From Solirubrobacterales bacterium (lineage in GTDB: Bacteria > Actinomycetota > Thermoleophilia > Solirubrobacterales > Solirubrobacteraceae): 20,349 nucleotides of DNA. The notes under the pieces are model-generated. The model was not told the DNA's origin. It saw only the letters and a list, made by a program, of their open reading frames with translations, and made no database searches. How positions within the stretch are numbered: the first letter of the stretch is position 1; each line of letters starts with the position of its first letter. This document shows positions 6,601-14,203 of the stretch, in pieces. The position numbers were made by a program, and so were the translations under genes. The DNA lies in NCBI GenBank assembly GCA_013696535.1, contig JACCYI010000270.1, positions 1 to 20,349 on the forward strand, written 5' to 3'.

Positions 6601-8427
6601 TCACATGCCCAGCGGCGCAAAGACACTCAACCGTCGCTGGGCGCCTTGCACGGCACGCAGGGCGTCACGCAGTCCGGCACGCCGCAACGGTGGCAGTGTG
6701 AGCGGGTCCACCCGGTTGTCCGGGGGGCGGCCCGCCCTCAGGCAGTCGGCGTGATGCTCGAGCCGGATCTGCGATACCGCGGCGAACGCCTCGCGCAACT
6801 CCACGGCGCTCTCGGCCTCGAGCGACCCGGTCGCCTCGGCCGCAATCAGGCGATCGACGGTTCCTGAGATGGTGATCCCGGCCGCGATCGCGTGAAGCCG
6901 CGCGACGTTGGCGATCGGCAGGGCGCCGCCGAGCTTCAAGTCGACGCACCCGTCGGAGCCCGTGGCAACCTGCCCGCGGCGCCCCAACGGCACCTTGAGG
7001 TCGGTCACCGTGCGTGCCAGCCGACGGATGAACCCCGGGTGCCGGCGGGCGTCGCGGATCACCTCGACCAGCCCCGGCACCACGTCGAGCCCGCCGACGA
7101 CCATGCGGAAGTCGAAGGACACCGCGGCACGCACGAGATGTGAGCGATCGGGGAACTCGAGGCACTCCTGGAAGACTGCGCGCCAGCGGCTCTCCGACAT
7201 CCGCCAGCGAGGGTCGCGGGCGAGCACGTCGGCCTCGTCTTCTCCGAGGCCACAGCGCGCCAACGCGGCGTTGACATCGGAGGCCACCCGGGCAAAGAAG
7301 GCGTCGGCCTCAGGACCTGCATCGTCGGCGTACGCCAGCGCGTTGTCCTGGTCAGAAGCCAGCGTCAGCTCGCGCCGCGCGACACTGCCGAGCGCGAGCC
7401 ATGCCCACGACGCGGGGGCCGTGCCGTGGCCGGCGAAGGCCAACTCGAGGAGGCGGACGGTCGCCGTGTCTGACTGGACCGCCAACGCGCGGCTGATGTC
7501 GGCGGAGGCGAGGCCGGCGGACAGCAGCGACGCGAGCAATGCGGGAAGCCCCTCCTGCACCGTGGCCACCAGCGACTCCTCGTCAGCGGCCCGCGCGATC
7601 GTCCGCCGCAGCGCGAACGGGGAGTGCTCGCCCCCCGCGATGTCGTCCACCGACACCAGCCCGGCGATGCGCCCGTCCGCTGAGATCACGCACGCCTCGC
7701 GTTGTCCGGCATCGAGCAGATCGACGAGCGCCTCCGAGGCGGTCCGGTCCGCGGGCAGGCGGAGCACCGGCCGGCGCACCGCGATGCCCACGGGCTCCAC
7801 CGGCGATCGCCCTTGGGCCAGCACCTTCTCGCGCAGATCGGCGTCGGTGACGATGCCGACGCCGTCGCCGGTCTCCACCAGGACCGCCGTCAGGTGCTCG
7901 GCGGTCATCGTGGCCGCCGCCTCGCGAATCGAGGTGCCCGGGGGCAGGATCAGCGCCGGGCGGTGCAGCAGCGCGCCGACCCGCGTCATGCTCAGCTCGG
8001 GAAGGGCGTGCGCGGTGTAGCCCGTACGCACCAGACGCTGGCGCAGGGTGTGCGCGATGTAGCGGACTCCCGAGGGGTGGGCGAACGTGTCAAGGGCGGC
8101 TTCCCGCGGCACGAGCAGGCAGGTGGAGGGCGATCGGGCCCGGACGGTGAAAGCGGGCGCCATCTGGGTGAGCAGGGAGGGATGACCGAAGCAGGCGCCG
8201 GGCAACAGGACGTCGACCACCTGGTCGGCGTGGACGAGATCCATGGCCCCCGACCGGATGACGTAGAGGCACGCCGCCGGCTCGCCGTCCTCCACCAGCA
8301 CGCGATGGCCCTCTGGGTAGGGACGGAGTGTCACCGCCGCGGCGACCTCGTAGCGCTCCTCGGGGGTCAGCCCGTCGAACGGCGGATGACGCGCCAGGAA
8401 CGCCGCGACGGCGTCGGCTTCGCCCAC
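6601..8427 (-). CDS. cNMP-binding-like / CBS pair / DUF294 nucleotidyltransferase signalling protein
   Basis: This 608-residue cytosolic protein has four parts. Residues about 10-125 resemble a cyclic-nucleotide-binding domain, but the phosphate cassette reads GACFGHPSLL without the usual Glu and Arg, so cAMP binding is doubtful. Residues about 147-265 are two CBS domains (AVLVETGDGVGIVTDADL and ACVISADGRIAGLVSVDDI), which commonly bind adenosyl compounds. Residues about 280-425 are the DUF294 nucleotidyltransferase, with GSVARRELTLASDQDNAL (347-363) giving the catalytic GS...D-x-D pattern (Asp359, Asp361) seen in GlnD. The remainder is the DUF294 C-terminal domain. It starts at a GTG that follows the stop of the Usp-like gene with no gap (TAG-GTG). 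Proteins of this type often sit beside transporters; here it may modify the permease, a PII protein or an enzyme of the pathway. The target is unknown. Confidence 0.85.
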   Translation of the reverse strand: MGEADAVAAFLARHPPFDGLTPEERYEVAAAVTLRPYPEGHRVLVEDGEPAACLYVIRSGAMDLVHADQVVDVLLPGACFGHPSLLTQMAPAFTVRARSPSTCLLVPREAALDTFAHPSGVRYIAHTLRQRLVRTGYTAHALPELSMTRVGALLHRPALILPPGTSIREAAATMTAEHLTAVLVETGDGVGIVTDADLREKVLAQGRSPVEPVGIAVRRPVLRLPADRTASEALVDLLDAGQREACVISADGRIAGLVSVDDIAGGEHSPFALRRTIARAADEESLVATVQEGLPALLASLLSAGLASADISRALAVQSDTATVRLLELAFAGHGTAPASWAWLALGSVARRELTLASDQDNALAYADDAGPEADAFFARVASDVNAALARCGLGEDEADVLARDPRWRMSESRWRAVFQECLEFPDRSHLVRAAVSFDFRMVVGGLDVVPGLVEVIRDARRHPGFIRRLARTVTDLKVPLGRRGQVATGSDGCVDLKLGGALPIANVARLHAIAAGITISGTVDRLIAAEATGSLEAESAVELREAFAAVSQIRLEHHADCLRAGRPPDNRVDPLTLPPLRRAGLRDALRAVQGAQRRLSVFAPLGM

Positions 8428-8901
8428 CTAGGGATCCACGACCAGGAAGACGGGGACGCGCGCGCGCCGGCGCACCCGGTAGGGCTCCTGCGACCACATG
8501 AAGTCGGCCAGCACCCGGTTGCGCGGCGGGTCGGCGCCCATGACGATCGCATCGCAATTGAGCCTCGCGGCCTCCTTGACGATGCGCTTCGCGCCGGCCC
8601 GCGTCCCGAGCACCAGGCCATCGGCTTCGATCCCCTCGCGCTTGAGGCGCGCGACGGCCTTGGACAGGATCGAGCGCTGCTCCTCCCACTCGGCCTTCGT
8701 GGGGAGCAGGCCCGGGTTGGGCAAGCCGAGGGCCGTGCCGTGCACGCGGGCGATCGTGATCACGTGAACGGCAGCCACGGACCGCTTCGCCAGCCGGACG
8801 GCCAGGTCCAGCGCTCCGGCCGGGATCTCCCGCGATTCCGAGGCCAGCATCACGGCGCGTACGTCGAGCGTGTCGGGATCAGGCGATGGCCGTTTCGTCA
8901 C
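8428..8901 (-). CDS. Universal stress protein (UspA) family protein
   Basis: This 157-residue protein has the Usp fold pattern: a first strand RAVMLASES (15-23), a helix rich in LAVRLAKRS, the strand AAVHVITIARV (43-53), a long charged helix EEQRSILSKAVARLKREG (73-90), the strand ADGLVLGT, and CDAIVMGADPP (116-125), ending VPVFLVVDP. In ATP-binding Usp proteins the last part reads G-2x-G-9x-G(S/T); here the second and third glycines are missing, so ATP binding is unlikely or altered. The GTG start overlaps the permease stop as GTGA, and its stop is directly followed by the start of the CBS/DUF294 gene. It is therefore the middle gene of a transport-and-signalling operon, and may be a regulatory partner of the permease. 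Small Usp domains are also found fused to APC and other transporters. Confidence 0.82.
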   Translation of the reverse strand: MTKRPSPDPDTLDVRAVMLASESREIPAGALDLAVRLAKRSVAAVHVITIARVHGTALGLPNPGLLPTKAEWEEQRSILSKAVARLKREGIEADGLVLGTRAGAKRIVKEAARLNCDAIVMGADPPRNRVLADFMWSQEPYRVRRRARVPVFLVVDP

Positions 8902-10442
8902 ACGGTTCGTCCGACCGGCACGGGCTCCACGCCGTCCGGCATCTTCTTGTCCTCGACTCTCGTGCGGTACAGGTAGAGGGGGATGTAGGCGAGCGCCACC
9001 AGCCAGCCGAGGAAGTAGTAGATGAGGGTGTCCCCGATGAGCGCGAACGCGATGCCGCCCACCAGCCAGATGACGAAGAAGAACGCGGCCAGCACGAGGG
9101 CGATGTACTTGAAGTACTCGGGCAGCTTGAACGGACGCGGGACATTGGGCCGCTGGCGACGAAGCAGGTAGTAGCCGATCAGGACCGGCACGAACGACGC
9201 GACGTAGCCCACGTTCGAGAAGGTGTAGATCTCCACGGCGCCCCCCGCCAGCACGACCACCAGCGAGCAGACGACGTTGAACGCCATCGCGCGCGAGGGC
9301 ACGCCGTGCTTGTTGATGTGCTGGAAGAAGCGGGGGAACTGGCCGTCGACGGACATCTGGTGAAGCGAGCGCCCGGTGCCCATGATCGCGTTGAGGGCCG
9401 AGAGCATGAGGGCGATGATGAGCATTCCCGCGATCAGCCAGTTGAGCACCTCGCCGCCCGTGCCGAAGATCTCCCCCGCGAAGGTGACGAAGATCGTGTT
9501 CGGGTCGACGAGGGCAGCGTCGGAGAGCGTTCCGGCTCCGAGGACGGCGAGGAAGCCGATCGGGATCAGCATGTAGATGAAGACGCCGTAGGAGCCCTCG
9601 AGGGTCAGCGCGATCTTGCCGTCGCGCTCCGGGTCCTTGGTCTCCCCGATGTAACAGGCGGCCGCCTCATAGGCGATCACGTTCCAACTGAGCAGGAACA
9701 TGTAACCGATGTAGACGGCGAACCATCCGTCGCCGTCCAGGCCCGTGAAGAAGCCGCTGCCGTCGAGCTGGGTGAAGGGGAACACGTTGCCGAAGTCGGC
9801 CTTGCTCGAGAAGATCCAGGCCACGGCCAGGAAGGTCAGCGGGACCATGGCGATGACGCCGAGCACCGTCGCGAACGCCGCGCCTGTGCGGATGCCGAGG
9901 TAGGCGGGGATGAAGAAGAGGCAGATCCCGATCACGGCGATGGCCAGCGTCCACCAGGCGATGAAGGTGTTGATCGGCGTGAACCCGGCCTCCGTGTTCA
10001 GGCCGAAGCGATCGGCGATGTAGAACGAGGCCAGGATCATGTTCAGCGGCGCCACCGGGAACCACCCGAGCCAGTACATCCAGGCGGTCGCGCCGTTGAT
10101 GTGCTTGGCCGCGCGCGGCCAGCGCGCCTTGTAGGCGGGATAGGCGTACGAAGGAGCCCCGCCCGTCCGGTCAGGCATCATCGCCGACAGTTCCGCCAGT
10201 ACGAGGATCAGCAGGAAGCCGGCGGCCGTGACCACCAGGGTGAGGGGAATCGAGGCCGGCCCGAGTGTCGTGACCATGATCGGTGCGATGCCCGTGACCA
10301 GGATCGTCCCGGCGAGGCCGACCACGAAGGCGCCCCACCAATTCGTCTCGCGGGCGAGACCGCCGCTCGCGTACTCGATCTCGTCAGGCGGCACCAGTGT
10401 GGAGCCGGCACCCTCTCGCGTGGGTCGCTGAACCTCCGCCAT
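8898..10442 (-). CDS. APC-superfamily amino acid/amine permease
   Basis: This 514-residue inner-membrane transporter shows 12 hydrophobic segments. Segment 1 (WWGAFVVGLAGTILVTGIAP) and segment 6 (MFLLSWNVIAYEAAACYIGE) carry the small-residue and broken-helix patterns typical of APC permeases, and the loop GETKDPERDGK follows segment 6 as in the family. Both ends are charged and cytoplasmic. I chose ATG 10442, which has GAGGGGG four to ten bases upstream; the longer frame would add 27 residues without hydrophobic character. The gene is divergent from gmaS, which suggests the permease imports the substrate of that ligase: an amine, an N-methylated amino acid or a related amino acid. The sequence does not show the substrate. 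It leads an operon with the Usp-like and CBS/DUF294 genes, coupled by a GTGA overlap. Confidence 0.9.
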   Translation of the reverse strand: MAEVQRPTREGAGSTLVPPDEIEYASGGLARETNWWGAFVVGLAGTILVTGIAPIMVTTLGPASIPLTLVVTAAGFLLILVLAELSAMMPDRTGGAPSYAYPAYKARWPRAAKHINGATAWMYWLGWFPVAPLNMILASFYIADRFGLNTEAGFTPINTFIAWWTLAIAVIGICLFFIPAYLGIRTGAAFATVLGVIAMVPLTFLAVAWIFSSKADFGNVFPFTQLDGSGFFTGLDGDGWFAVYIGYMFLLSWNVIAYEAAACYIGETKDPERDGKIALTLEGSYGVFIYMLIPIGFLAVLGAGTLSDAALVDPNTIFVTFAGEIFGTGGEVLNWLIAGMLIIALMLSALNAIMGTGRSLHQMSVDGQFPRFFQHINKHGVPSRAMAFNVVCSLVVVLAGGAVEIYTFSNVGYVASFVPVLIGYYLLRRQRPNVPRPFKLPEYFKYIALVLAAFFFVIWLVGGIAFALIGDTLIYYFLGWLVALAYIPLYLYRTRVEDKKMPDGVEPVPVGRTV

Positions 10443-10484
10443 CGATGTCCCCCTCGTCCTCTTGAAGGCAATGCTGCTCGTGCT

Positions 10485-10513
10485 GAAATACACAAAGGCG
10501 CGGTGGGCGTCAA
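10485..10513 (-). promoter_or_regulatory. Candidate promoter of the permease operon
   Basis: On the minus strand TTGACG (10513-10508) is a good -35 box, followed after 17 bases by TATTTC (10490-10485) as a fair -10 box preceded by TGTG. Transcription would begin near 10478, giving a leader of about 35 bases before the permease start. The -35 box lies 12 bases from that of the divergent gmaS promoter. Confidence 0.45.
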
Positions 10514-10525
10514 GCCCGCACACGC

Positions 10526-10554
10526 TTGAGCTGACAGTCCTGCTGGTTTATATG
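10526..10554 (+). promoter_or_regulatory. Candidate promoter of gmaS
   Basis: TTGAGC (10526-10531) and TATATG (10549-10554) are separated by 17 bases and match sigma-70-type boxes at four positions each. Transcription would begin near 10561, giving a leader of about 95 bases that contains an inverted repeat. It is back to back with the permease promoter, so one regulator bound between them could control both. Confidence 0.45.
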
Positions 10555-10600
10555 GACTCTGCACACACCTCATGGACGAAGCGTGGGCGGCACGGCCATT

Positions 10601-10620
10601 CCGTTGGCGCCTTGCAACGG
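10601..10620. repeat. Inverted repeat CCGTTG-N8-CAACGG ahead of gmaS
   Basis: The arms 10601-10606 and 10615-10620 are exact reverse complements with an 8-base centre (GCGCCTTG). The site is followed directly by TTATACC, so GGTTATACC overlaps its right arm. It lies in the leader of gmaS, 36 bases before the start codon. It could be an operator for one of the local regulators or a leader hairpin; the role is inference. Confidence 0.45.
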
Positions 10621-10655
10621 TTATACCTCCTGTCCGTCGGAGCGAGGAGAGCCCT

Positions 10656-12065
10656 ATGACGTCACCTGATGAGAGCGCGACGGCCAACCGCCGCGCCCCG
10701 TTCACGGCCCCCAGCACGGCCGACGAGGCCCGCGAATGGATTGCGGGCAACGGGATCGAGTTCCTGTTTGCCCAGTTCGTCGACATGCACGGCAAGCCGA
10801 GCGCCAAGCTCGTGCCTGCTCACTGCATCGATGACCTCTTGGAGGAGGGCGCGGGATTCGCGGGCTTTGCCGCCGGCGACATCGGCCAGCGACCGCACGA
10901 CCCCGACATGTCGGCGATCCCCGACGTATCGACCCTCACGCCGCTGCCCTGGCGGCCCGAAGTCGCCCGGTTCGCCTGCGACGTCCAGGTCGAGGGCGAG
11001 GCCTGGCCGTATTGCCCGCGCACGATCCTGCGCCGGCAGGTGGAGCGCGCACGCAAGCTCGGCTATGAGTTCAAGATCGGGATCGAGCTCGAGTACTTCC
11101 TGGTCCGTCGCCGGGACGACGGCTCCATCGAGCTCGCCGACCCGCTCGACACGCTCGCGAAGCCCTGTTACGACATGCGCGCGCTGACGCGCAACCTCGA
11201 CTTCGTCGGCCAGGTGGCGCGGAACATCGACGCGCTCGGCTGGGAGAACTACGCCACCGACCATGAGGACGCCAACGGCCAGTTCGAGCAGAACTTCGAC
11301 TTCGCCGACGTCCTCACCACCTGTGACCGGGCGATCTTCTTCCGGTACATGGTCGAGGCGATGGCCCAGGAGCGGGGCCTGATCGCCACTTTCATGCCCA
11401 AGCCCTTCTCGCACCTGACCGGTAACGGCTGCCACATGCACATGAGTCTGTGGCGAGACGGCGAGAACGTCTTCGCGGCGGATCCCGCCCAGGACCCGCG
11501 CGGAATGGGGCTGTCGGAGACCGCCTATCACTTCGTCGGGGGGCTCAAGGAGCACGCGAAGGCGTACATCGGCCTGACGGCTCCGACGGTCACCTCCTAC
11601 AAGCGCCTGGTCACGGGTTCGCGCAGCGGCGCTACCTGGGCTCCCGTCTTCATCTCCTATGGGTTCAACAACCGCACGCAGATGCTGCGCATCCCGGCAG
11701 CGGGCAGGATCGAGGACCGGACGGTCGACGGCTCGTGCAACCCGTACCTGGGAGCCACGGCCATCCTCGCGGCCGGCCTGGACGGCATCGAGCGCGGCCT
11801 GGATCCGGGCGAGCCCACCACCGATCTCAACCTGCACGAGATCGACGACGCCCAGCGCGCCGAGCTGGGAATCGAAGTGCTCCCGGGCACCCTCATGGAC
11901 GCCATGCGAGAGCTCGAGCGCGACGAGGTCATGCGCGAGGCGCTCGGACCCTGCGCACGTGAGGACTACGTCGACTACTTCGTCCGCATCAAGCAGCAGG
12001 AGTTCCGCGAGGCCCACGAGCAGATCACCCAGTGGGAGCTCGATCGCTACCTGCAGCTCTACTGA
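10656..12065 (+). CDS. gmaS: Type III glutamine synthetase-like ligase, probable gamma-glutamylmethylamide synthetase
   Basis: This 469-residue enzyme belongs to the glutamate-ammonia ligase fold of the GlnT/GmaS type, joining glutamate and ammonia or a primary amine with ATP. The N-terminal beta-grasp part includes FLFAQFVDMHGKPSAKLVP (36-54). Catalytic motifs follow: GIELEYF (142-148, metal-binding glutamates), EDANGQFEQN (204-213), GNGCHMHMS (256-264), KRLVTGSR (316-323) and RIPAAGRIEDRTVDGSCNPYLG (345-366) for ATP and glutamate. The adenylylated tyrosine loop of ordinary GlnA is not recognisable. ATG 10656 has GAGGAG six bases upstream; the frame extends 28 residues further without sense. 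Next to mgsABC this fits the first step of the N-methylglutamate pathway, giving gamma-glutamylmethylamide. Other amines such as ethanolamine or ethylamine are possible, and a plain glnT role cannot be excluded. Confidence 0.82.
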   Translation: MTSPDESATANRRAPFTAPSTADEAREWIAGNGIEFLFAQFVDMHGKPSAKLVPAHCIDDLLEEGAGFAGFAAGDIGQRPHDPDMSAIPDVSTLTPLPWRPEVARFACDVQVEGEAWPYCPRTILRRQVERARKLGYEFKIGIELEYFLVRRRDDGSIELADPLDTLAKPCYDMRALTRNLDFVGQVARNIDALGWENYATDHEDANGQFEQNFDFADVLTTCDRAIFFRYMVEAMAQERGLIATFMPKPFSHLTGNGCHMHMSLWRDGENVFAADPAQDPRGMGLSETAYHFVGGLKEHAKAYIGLTAPTVTSYKRLVTGSRSGATWAPVFISYGFNNRTQMLRIPAAGRIEDRTVDGSCNPYLGATAILAAGLDGIERGLDPGEPTTDLNLHEIDDAQRAELGIEVLPGTLMDAMRELERDEVMREALGPCAREDYVDYFVRIKQQEFREAHEQITQWELDRYLQLY

Positions 12066-12101
12066 AGTGCCGGGCCGGGCCTCGCTCTCCGGTTAGCATG
12101 C

Positions 12102-12118
12102 GACGTCCAGGAGACGTC
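12102..12118 (+). repeat. Twin GACGTC palindromes flanking the pucR ribosome site
   Basis: GACGTC occurs at 12102-12107 and again at 12113-12118, exactly 11 bases apart. Each copy is a palindrome, so the pair also forms a 6-bp stem with the loop CAGGA. The ribosome site AGGAG (12109-12113) lies in the loop and the first base of the right arm. It could be an operator with sites on one face of the helix or an RNA hairpin that hides the ribosome site. Confidence 0.45.
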
Positions 12119-12127
12119 TCGATAGCC

Positions 12128-13849
12128 ATGATCTCCCACCGCGACGGCGTGCGGCTCGAGAGCGACACGCTCTACGCCCTGATCCGCGTGGTGGCGTCCT
12201 CGCCGAACCTCGACCGCGTCCTCGACGGCGTGGTCGACATCCTCACCGAAGCGACGCGTTGCCATGCGTGCTTCGTCTACCTGTGCGACCGCGAGCGCCT
12301 GTGCCTTCGCGCAGCCTCTCCCGTCTACCGGCATCTCGTGGGCGAGCTGGAGTTCGGGCTCGACGAAGGCCTCGCGGGCTGGGTCGCACGCAACCGCTCC
12401 CCCGCCTTCATCCGCGAGAACGCGATGGCCGATCCGCGCATGAAGTACGTGCCCGAGATCGAGGAAGAGCGCTTCGAGTCGATCGTGGCCGTGCCGGTGC
12501 CGGCTCGCTCGGGTGAGACGATCGGCGTGGTCGTCCTGCACACCGAGGCCCCGCGTGAATTCGACGAGGACGCGCTCAGCTTCCTCGTCCACACCGCCTC
12601 GCTGGTCGCCGGGGCGATCGAGAACGCCCAGCTCTATGAGATCGCGGGGCGGCGCGTGCAGACGTTGACGCGCTTGTCCGCACTCAGTCAGGAGATCGCC
12701 GGCGTGGCCAGCCGGGAGGAGCTCTACTCAGCGGTGACCGGGGGGGTGCGGCAGCTCCTGGGCTGCGACGCGTGCCGGCTATACCTCCTGGACCCCGCTA
12801 CCGGGCGCCTGGAGCTGGCGGCCGCCGACCCGGCGGGCGAGCCGTCGCCCTGGCCGAGCGAAGGCGGCGGCGTCCTGCTCGATCTGCTGCGCCGGAGTGA
12901 AGGTGCGTCCCCGCTCATGGCCGCTCCGGTGACGGCCGGCGACGAGGACCTCGGAGTGCTCGCGGTGGCGGCGACCGCCGCCCGGTCGCTCGGCGAGGGC
13001 GACGACGAACTGCTCCGAGGAGTCGGTCACCAGCTCGCGGTGGCGCTCAAGAAGGCTGAGCTGATCGAGCGCCTGACGGCCGAGAACGTCGTTCGCGATC
13101 TCTTCGAAGCCGTCGAGGCGGAGCTCTCGGACGTGGCCGAGGCCCGTGCGCGCGTGGCCGGCTGCGACCTGGCCCGCCGTCACGTCTTCGTGCAGGTCGA
13201 GGCTTCGGGGGGCAACGACGATTCGCGCCCGTGGCCCGCGGTGGCCGATCGCGCGGAGGCGCGACTGCGCAGGCTCGCTCCGGGTGCCGTGTGCGATGCC
13301 GGCCGGGATAGCGTCCGCGCCATGCTGCCCCTTCGCCAGGGTCCGGTCGAGGAGGCCTTCGCCGAGCTCTCAGACGCCCTGCGCGAAATAGGTGCCGCGG
13401 AGCGGCTCCTCATCGGCGTGAGCGGCCAGCGGCGCGGGGTCGTGGACGGCTCGCGAAGTCTCAGCGAGGCCGGTGACGCCGCCCGCATCGCCCGCGCGCT
13501 GGTGCGCGGCGGGGGCGCGCTGGCCTACTCAGACCTCGGCGCCTACCGGTACCTCGTCCGCCTCCCGACCGGCGAGGTGCCCGACGACCGGCATGACGCG
13601 GCGGTCGCGCGGCTGGTGGAATACGACCGCTCGAGACGCTCCGAGCTGGTGAGCACCCTCGAGCAGTACCTGCGCGACCGCCGCTCGAGCGTCACCGCCC
13701 GCGCGCTCTACATTCACCCCAACACCTTGCGCCAGCGTCTGGACCGCATCGAGAAGCTCTCCGGGCTCGATCTGGCCAGGGAGGATCTGATGTCCCTCGA
13801 GCTGGCCGTCAAGCTGGCCAACCTGCGCTCAGCGGGTGGGCCGGCATGA
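12128..13849 (+). CDS. Double-GAF PucR-family transcriptional regulator
   Basis: This 573-residue protein senses a small molecule and controls transcription. Residues about 27-168 form one GAF domain ([55 protein letters not shown]) and about 195-308 a second, more divergent one ([25 protein letters not shown]). After a linker helix comes a middle region (about 318-490), and the C-terminal PucR helix-turn-helix follows (about 515-560), with [36 protein letters not shown]. This is the CdaR/PucR layout. I chose ATG 12128, 14 bases after AGGAG; the in-frame ATG 12098 lies before that site and is less likely. It starts 62 bases after gmaS on the same strand and is a natural candidate activator of gmaS or the permease operon. 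Confidence 0.85.
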   Translation: MISHRDGVRLESDTLYALIRVVASSPNLDRVLDGVVDILTEATRCHACFVYLCDRERLCLRAASPVYRHLVGELEFGLDEGLAGWVARNRSPAFIRENAMADPRMKYVPEIEEERFESIVAVPVPARSGETIGVVVLHTEAPREFDEDALSFLVHTASLVAGAIENAQLYEIAGRRVQTLTRLSALSQEIAGVASREELYSAVTGGVRQLLGCDACRLYLLDPATGRLELAAADPAGEPSPWPSEGGGVLLDLLRRSEGASPLMAAPVTAGDEDLGVLAVAATAARSLGEGDDELLRGVGHQLAVALKKAELIERLTAENVVRDLFEAVEAELSDVAEARARVAGCDLARRHVFVQVEASGGNDDSRPWPAVADRAEARLRRLAPGAVCDAGRDSVRAMLPLRQGPVEEAFAELSDALREIGAAERLLIGVSGQRRGVVDGSRSLSEAGDAARIARALVRGGGALAYSDLGAYRYLVRLPTGEVPDDRHDAAVARLVEYDRSRRSELVSTLEQYLRDRRSSVTARALYIHPNTLRQRLDRIEKLSGLDLAREDLMSLELAVKLANLRSAGGPA

Positions 13850-14175
13850 CGACCGCGAAGTCCGCGGCGCTCTTCCTCGCCGCCGCAGTCGCGGAGATCG
13901 GTGGTGCGTACCTCGTGTGGGTGGCCTTGCGCGACGGCCGCGGACTGCTCGTCGGCGCCCTGGGCGTGGCCAGCCTCGGGCTCTACGGCCTCATCGCCAC
14001 CTTCCAGCCCGACGACGAGTTCGGGCGCGTGCTCGCCGCCTACGGCGGCGTCTTCATAGTGGGATCGTTGGCTTGGGGAATGGCGTTCGACGGCTTCTCG
14101 CCGGATCGCTACGACCTCTCGGGAGCTCTGATCTGCCTGGTGGGCGTCGGGATCATCATGTACGCGCCGCGTTAG
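13846..14175 (+). CDS. YnfA family (UPF0060) small membrane protein
   Basis: This 109-residue inner-membrane protein has four hydrophobic segments and matches the YnfA pattern throughout: [10 protein letters not shown] (16-25), [11 protein letters not shown] in the second segment, then [20 protein letters not shown] and [24 protein letters not shown] at the C-terminus. YnfA proteins resemble small multidrug resistance exporters in size and topology; their substrate is not settled. The start ATG overlaps the stop of the PucR gene as ATGA, so the two are translationally coupled, although no link between them is known. A possible use is export of a toxic amine, but that is speculation. The family call is firm. 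Confidence 0.93.
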   Translation: MTTAKSAALFLAAAVAEIGGAYLVWVALRDGRGLLVGALGVASLGLYGLIATFQPDDEFGRVLAAYGGVFIVGSLAWGMAFDGFSPDRYDLSGALICLVGVGIIMYAPR

Positions 14176-14203
14176 TGGGCGCGGGTCTGGTGTCATCTGC
14201 ACC

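Noticed and set aside
7702..8976. A 424-residue plus-strand frame across the Usp and CBS/DUF294 genes
   Set aside because: It spans two well-supported genes on the other strand and has the skewed Arg/Gly/His make-up of a shadow frame.
8886..10529. A 547-residue open frame on the plus strand antisense to the permease
   Set aside because: It is rich in Asp, Glu, His, Arg and Gly with no domain pattern, as expected from reading a GC-rich gene backwards; the minus-strand frame has 12 clear membrane segments.
10662..12017. A 451-residue minus-strand frame antisense to gmaS
   Set aside because: No recognisable motif and skewed composition; gmaS has all the ligase motifs in the plus frame.
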